From NCBI GenBank assembly GCA_029817715.1, contig JARUPY010000140.1:1-64000 (forward strand): DNA of 64,000 nt, given 5' to 3'. Below are positions 59,050 to 64,000 of this stretch, piece after piece. The notes under the pieces are model-generated. The model had not been told where the DNA came from. It worked only from the letters and a program-made list of their open reading frames with translations, and searched no databases. Source of the stretch: Melastoma dodecandrum (lineage: Eukaryota; Streptophyta; Magnoliopsida; Myrtales; Melastomataceae). The translations under genes were made by a program, and so were the position numbers. The number at the start of each line of letters is the position of its first letter. Position 1 is the first letter of the stretch.

Positions 59050-60240
59050 ATGTTTTAGCCGTTGTCCATTTACTTTGAATATCCTTTCCGAATTCTCTTC
59101 TAAAACTTCAATAGCTCCATATGGGAATACTTCAACAACTCAGAAAGGGCCCGACCATCGCGATTTTAGTTTCCCGGGGAACAATTTGAGCCGGGAGTTG
59201 AATATCAATACCAATTGGCCTGTCTCGAAGTGTCTGGGTATGATCTTACCATCATACCATTTCTTTGTCTTATCCTTTTACACTCTTGCATTGTCATATG
59301 CCTGCAAACCGAAGTTCATCGAGCTCATTCAATTGAAGTAATTGTCTTCCATCGGCCTCTTCGAGATTTAGGTTCAACTTCTTTAGAGCCTAGTACGCTT
59401 TATGCTCGAGTTCTACCGGAAGATGACATGCCTTGCCAAAAACCATTCTGTCTTAATTGGATTTTTGTATGCTATCCTGTATGTCCACAATGCATCGTCT
59501 AACTCCGTTGACCAATCCTTCCTCATTGGACGTACCGTTTTCTCTAAAATGCGCTTGATTTCCCGATTAGAGACTTCAACTTGCCCGCTTGTTTGTGGGT
59601 GATACGCTGTAGCTATCTTGTGCTTGATAGCATACTTCTTCAGAAGCTGATCAAAATAGTGGTTGCAGAAGCGCGTCTCTTCGTTGCTTATGATAGCCTG
59701 TGGTGTGCCAAATCGGGTAAAAATCTGTTTTTTCAAAAACTGACACAGGACTTTAGAATCATTAGAAGGCAACGCTACTGCTTCCACCCACTTTGAAACA
59801 TAATCAACAAGCATAACGATGTACTTATTAATGAAAGATGAAATAAAGGGACCCAAAAAATTGATACCCCACACATCGAAGAGCTCAACTTCAAGGATGC
59901 TTTGCAACGGCATCTCGTGTCTCCTGATGATGTTTCCCACGTGTTGACACCTGTCACAAGATGCAACAAAATTTTATGTATTCTTGAAAAGAGTCGGCCA
60001 ATAGAATCCTGATTGCAAAACTTTAGCTGTTGTTCGCTCTCCTCCAAAGTGTTCGCCATAGGGTGACGAGTGGCAATATTCGAGGATACTTTTGATTTCT
60101 TCCTCTGGGACACATCTCCTGATAACTTGATCAGCACAATGCTTAAAGAGAAACGATTCATCCCACATGTAATAACATACATCATGCAAAAATTTCTTCT
60201 TTTGTCGAAGAGTAAAGTTGAAGGAAATATGATCAGAAAC
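59050..60240 (-). pseudogene. Athila integrase with altered catalytic residues
   Basis: The zinc region has [20 protein letters not shown], a stop, then CDRCQHVG. The core has WGINFLGPF (about 59870), [13 protein letters not shown] (about 59705) and [12 protein letters not shown] (about 59590). Active elements have Asp in the first two (WGIDFxGP and SDxxxHFC types); both are Asn here, while Glu is kept. The tail continues in another frame ([14 protein letters not shown], then EVFPYGAIEVLEENSERIFK) to about 59050. Confidence 0.88.
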
Positions 60241-60349
60241 AATATAATTCACAAAGTCGGCATACCAAAGGCACGACAAATCGTTCATAGCAAACAATTG
60301 TTCATCAGGAAATGACTCATTAATTACCGCATAGTCATGAGATGAAATC

Positions 60350-60760
60350 GCATTTTCTAACCTCGATAAATGATCAGCAACCTGGTTCTCTAATCCTTTT
60401 CTGTCCCTAATTTCATGGTCAAACTCTTGCCAAAGAAGAACCCACCTGATAAGTCGCGGCTTTGCCTCCTTTGAGATCAAGTACTTGATGGCAGAATGGT
60501 CAGTGAACATAATAACTTTCGTACCGACAAGATAACTCTGAAATTTATCAAATGCATAGACAATCGCAAGTAATTCTTTTTCTGTGGTAGTGTAATTTAC
60601 CTGAGCATCATCAAGAGTTTGACTCGCATAGTAAATGACATGGAATACCTTATTCACTCGTTGTCCTAGAAAGGCTCCAACCGCGTAATCGCTTGCATCG
60701 CACATTAGTTCAAATGGTAAATTCCAATCTTGTGCAATAACTATAGGGGCAGAAATCAAC
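60350..60760 (-). pseudogene. Athila RNase H domain
   Basis: The minus frame reads [20 protein letters not shown], then [33 protein letters not shown] and [14 protein letters not shown]. Acidic residues (CDAS, EKE, TDHS, VADH) are present and the frame is open through this domain. Confidence 0.88.
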
Positions 60761-60880
60761 CTTTGCTTGAGCTCGTTGAAGGCATTAAGACAGTCCTCAT
60801 CTAAAATAAATGACTTGTTCTTTTCTAAGAGATTGCAAAGTGGCTTGGAAATTTTGGAAAAATCTTTGATAAATCTTATG

Positions 60881-62124
60881 TCAAATCCTGCGTGTCCAAG
60901 AACTTCGAATTGCTTTGATTGATGTTGGTGGCGGCAACTTTTCCATCGTTTCTATCTTTGCTCGATCTATTTCAATCCCCTTATTTGATATCCTGTGTCC
61001 AAGAACAATACCCTCTCGAACCATAAAATGACATTTTTTCCAATTTAAAATAAGGTTTGTTTCTTCACAACGTTTCAGCACACGACCTAAATTTGTCAAG
61101 CAATCATCAAATGACATCCCAAAGATGGAAAAATCATCCATAAAAACTTCAAGGCATTGCTCAACCATATAAGTGAAAATAGACATCATGCATCTCTAAA
61201 ACGTAGCTGGGGCATTACACAGACCAAAAGGCATTCGACGAAAAGCAAACGTACCATATGGGCATGTAAAAGTAGTCTTTTCTTGATCTTTTGCTGCTAT
61301 GGCAATTTGGTTATATCAAGAATAACCAAATTGTCTGCTATGTCAGACGATATAACATTTGATCTATTAACGGAAGTGGGAAGTGATCCTTTCTTGTGGC
61401 TTTATTCAACTTCCTATAATCCATGCAAACTTGCCAACCAATCACCGTTCGCGGTGAAAATGAGCTCATTCTTTTAGTTGGAGACAACGGTCATCCCACC
61501 TTTCTCAGGTACACACTGCACAGGACTCACCCAAGAACTGTCAGAAATATGATATATTATACCTGCATCAAGCCATTTGATGATTTCCTTTTTGACTACT
61601 TCCTTCATGTTCGGGTTGAGTCGTCGTTGATTCTCCACCAAAACCTTATGGTTTTCTTCCAACAGAATCTTGTGCATGCAAATTGACGGACAGATACCTC
61701 GAATATCAGCAATTGTCCTCCCTAATGCTCGTTTATATTCCCTCAAGACCCGAAGTAATTTTTCTTCCTGTGTCACTGTTAATGCCGGTGAAATAATAAT
61801 AGGGAGAGTTTCATTACTTCCATGATATGCATACCTCAAGTGTTCAGGTAATGGTTTTAGCTCTAATTGGGGTGGTTCTTCAATCGATGGTTTCATCGGA
61901 TTGTGTGGCCTCTCCAAAGCTTCAAAATGTGCTTCCCTTAACATGTGTGGTATTGCATATATTGATTTTGTCACTTCTTGTACTTCTTCGTTGTCAGATG
62001 ACATTGAATTCTTTGCAATTTTAAGTGGATCATCATAGGGCATTTCGGTAGCGTACCTATTCAAAACATCAAGAAGAAAGCATTCATCAGGTTCACACGG
62101 GCAGTTCATCGATTTTAAAAACAT
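60881..62124 (-). pseudogene. Athila reverse transcriptase
   Basis: Start region: EYKRALGRTIADIRGICPSI and WLDAGIIYHISDSSWVSPVQ (61560). Catalytic block: CLEVFMDDFSIFGMSFDDCL (about 61140), FMDD being usual for this lineage. Then CEETNLILNWKKCHFMVREG. Stops and frameshifts between about 61480 and 61190 break it into at least three frames. Confidence 0.88.
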
Positions 62125-62148
62125 TAAAGGTTACTTCTGATCATTAAC

Positions 62149-62442
62149 TCAAATGGTCAATTCACCTTTTTGAACATCAATGAGTGCTCTACCTGTTGCC
62201 AAGAAAGGCCTCCCTAAAATGATGGGGATATTCTTATCTTCCTCAAAATCTAGAACTACGAAATCCGTTGGAAAGATAAACTTATCCACCTTAACAAGCA
62301 CATCTTCAACAATACCCCTAGGATATTTTATTGATCTATCGGCTAACTGCAACATCACAGACGTAGGTTTCACTTTCCCCAAACCTAACTCATGGTATAC
62401 AGATAAAGGCACAAGATTGATACTCGCACCAAGATCACACAA
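62149..62442 (-). pseudogene. Athila aspartic protease
   Basis: [20 protein letters not shown] at the active site (DLGAS, typical of Athila), and [20 protein letters not shown] as the flap-distal block. Open over 97 codons. Confidence 0.88.
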
Positions 62443-63267
62443 AACCTTACCAAGAAATTGTGAGCCGATAGTACAAGGGATAGTGAAATTACCTGGATCT
62501 TTTAGTTTAGGAGGAAGTTTTCATTGCAAAATGGGACTGCATTCTTCCGTTAGTGCAATGGTTTCAAACTCACCTAACCTTCATTTCTTCGATAGAATGT
62601 CCTTCATGAACTTGACGTAGCTCGTCATCTGCTCAAAAGCTTCTGTAAAAGGAATGTTAATATGGAGTTTCTTAAACACGTCGAGAAACTTACGGAATTG
62701 GGCTTCATCATGCTTCTTAGCTCTTTGAGGGAATGGAAGCGGTCATCGTTCTAGCTTCCCCATGTTGGGTATTATCCAAGTGGGACGATGTGATTGTTCA
62801 GTTGGGGGAAGGACACATCCTTCAGATGGCAGGGTCGCATCCTTCAGCGCTGCGTCTTCCACAGAATGTCCAGAGACGCATCTTTCAGATCCGATGGACA
62901 CATCCTTCTCGGTTATGTGAAAATTCACAAATCCTTTGTTCAACCTGGATGTGTCCGCCTCCTCATTGATTGGTTCTCGTGGAAGATCACTAATCACACT
63001 TGACTTTTTATTGTCACTCGACCGAATCTTTGGCGGTACCTCTTCAAGTGCCCGACCGTTTCTCAAAGTTGCTGCTTTAACATATTCTCATGGATTAACC
63101 TCAGTACCACTTGGCAACCCTCCTTGTTGACGCGAGTTCAAGGCTTGAGCAAGCTGACTAACTTGATTCTCCAAGTTCCTGATTGATGCTGTTTGATTCT
63201 TTATTATGGCATCTTGATTCGCCATGTACTTCATCATCAAATCCTCAAAATTCATCTTCTTTTCTGG

Positions 63268-63930
63268 TTATGGGGCTTTAGGTTGTTGAAATCCTAGAGG
63301 ATGTGTTGCTCGATGATCCACTGTTTGTTGCCTTTTCCAAGAAAAGTTAGGATGGTTCCTCCAGTCCGGATTATACGTGTTGGAATAAGGATTGTTCCTT
63401 TGATTTCCAATAAAATTAGCCTCTTCCATGCTAGCAGAACATTGATCTATTATGTGTCCACCACCGTAGATATCACATCCTCTAGTTGTACTTTGTATTG
63501 ACTGTACATTCACCGACTCGAACTTCTTAGCCAACGCCGATATCTGTGCTTGAATAGATGTGAGTGCATCGAGTTCATGAAGACCCGTAGTCTTTTTACC
63601 ATTTATCCGGCCAAATGATTGACTTGGTACACAAGTCCTCCTCATAGTCTCCAGAAGCTCTCTGCCATCCACATATGATTTTCGTAAGAAAGATTCGTTC
63701 GATGCTAAGTTGAGGTCCTTGCACGATGTTTCCGTCAACCCATTGTAAAAAGCTTCCAGTTGTCGCCATCCCAGTAAATCATGATATGGGCATTGGATTA
63801 ATAAATTTTTGAAGGGCTCCCAAGCCTCCACGAAAGTTTCTGTCTCATGTTGCTTGAATGTGGTAATTTCATTCCTCATTTGGGATATCTTGGATGGCGG
63901 GAAATATTGGTCTAAGAATGCTTCTTCCAT
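63268..63930 (-). pseudogene. Athila gag (part)
   Basis: FLDQYFPPSKISQMRNEITT, ETFVEAWEPFKNLLIQCPYH and LEAFYNGLTE are the conserved retrotransposon gag blocks of Athila. A damaged zinc-knuckle-like segment (CDIYGGGHIIDQC) follows near 63465. Sequence upstream of 63930 lies in another frame and continues beyond the window. Spacer 62443-63267 carries a low-complexity region with a repeated DASF/CVS phrase. Confidence 0.88.
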
Positions 63931-64000
63931 CTGTTCTCAAGTACTAATTGATCCAGCCGGGTAGCGAGTTCAGCCAACTCCATGTTCTCTCCTTCAAGGA

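Larger units (their letters stand above)
58896..64000 (-). mobile_element. Ty3/gypsy element, Athila lineage, decayed; no LTR inside the window
   Basis: The minus order is gag (63930-63268), protease (62442-62149), RT (62124-60881), RNase H (60759-60350), integrase (60240-59050). Gag with FLDQYFPPSKISQMRNEI and FYNGL, protease with [11 protein letters not shown] and RT with FMDD are Athila-like. The upstream part lies beyond 64000. Downstream, about 150 bp after the integrase tail, the sequence ends against the ammonium-transporter fragment with no polypurine tract or LTR. So it is truncated there, or carries foreign sequence in its 3' part. Many stops and frameshifts. Confidence 0.9.

Overview
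The window is nuclear DNA of a eudicot plant. The evidence is two TIR-NBS-LRR (TNL) resistance genes, a class absent from grasses, intron-bearing remnants of plant genes, and deep nesting of plant LTR retrotransposons. The wording of the TNLs suggests a woody Myrtales-type genome, but that is a weak inference. I found no prokaryotic gene and no tRNA or rRNA gene. The only locus that looks intact is the first TNL (21670-24849).

Layout. 1-2500 and 17066-21000 carry decayed exons of a mitochondrial NAD-malic enzyme, partly duplicated in tandem. A 14.56-kb Tat-lineage Ty3/gypsy element (2501-17060, minus strand, TSD CTACT) is inserted between the copies. It carries gag, PR, RT, two RNase H domains, integrase, an extra DUF7745-like ORF1, an antisense intron-containing fragment of the host phototropism gene NPH3, and an array of about 25 short hairpins near its 3' end. 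TNL1 follows. After a gene-poor AT-rich stretch and a 1.58-kb solo LTR (28005-29585, TSD GTGTC) comes a nest of at least four layers. A fragment of starch-branching-enzyme coding sequence is split by a Copia element (30127-49302, TSD GTATT). The Copia is split by a non-autonomous large element with 4-kb LTRs (30912-45484, TSD CTTTC). The 3' LTR of that element holds a tiny two-LTR element with a 69-bp interior (42449-44569, TSD CTTAC).

Right of the nest, 49308-51464 is a head-to-tail, same-strand mosaic of coding pieces from five unrelated host genes: starch branching enzyme, STP hexose transporter, cellulose-synthase-like, RAF-like kinase STY13 type, and ER Ca2+-ATPase ECA. TNL2 (53351-56276) is a close paralogue of TNL1, cut short by a stop after NB-ARC. 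A second mosaic follows (57600-58895: CASP-like, CDK-like kinase, antisense ammonium transporter). The window ends in a decayed Athila-type gypsy element (58896-64000, minus strand).

How the parts relate. The TNL pair is an old tandem duplication forced about 28.5 kb apart by nested insertions. The Tat element, the large non-autonomous element and the miniature element share similar primer-binding sites, which suggests a common source of replication proteins. The most unusual signals are the five-gene coding mosaic, the antisense NPH3 capture, the covarying hairpin array, and the patchwork filler where the miniature element was partly deleted from one LTR.
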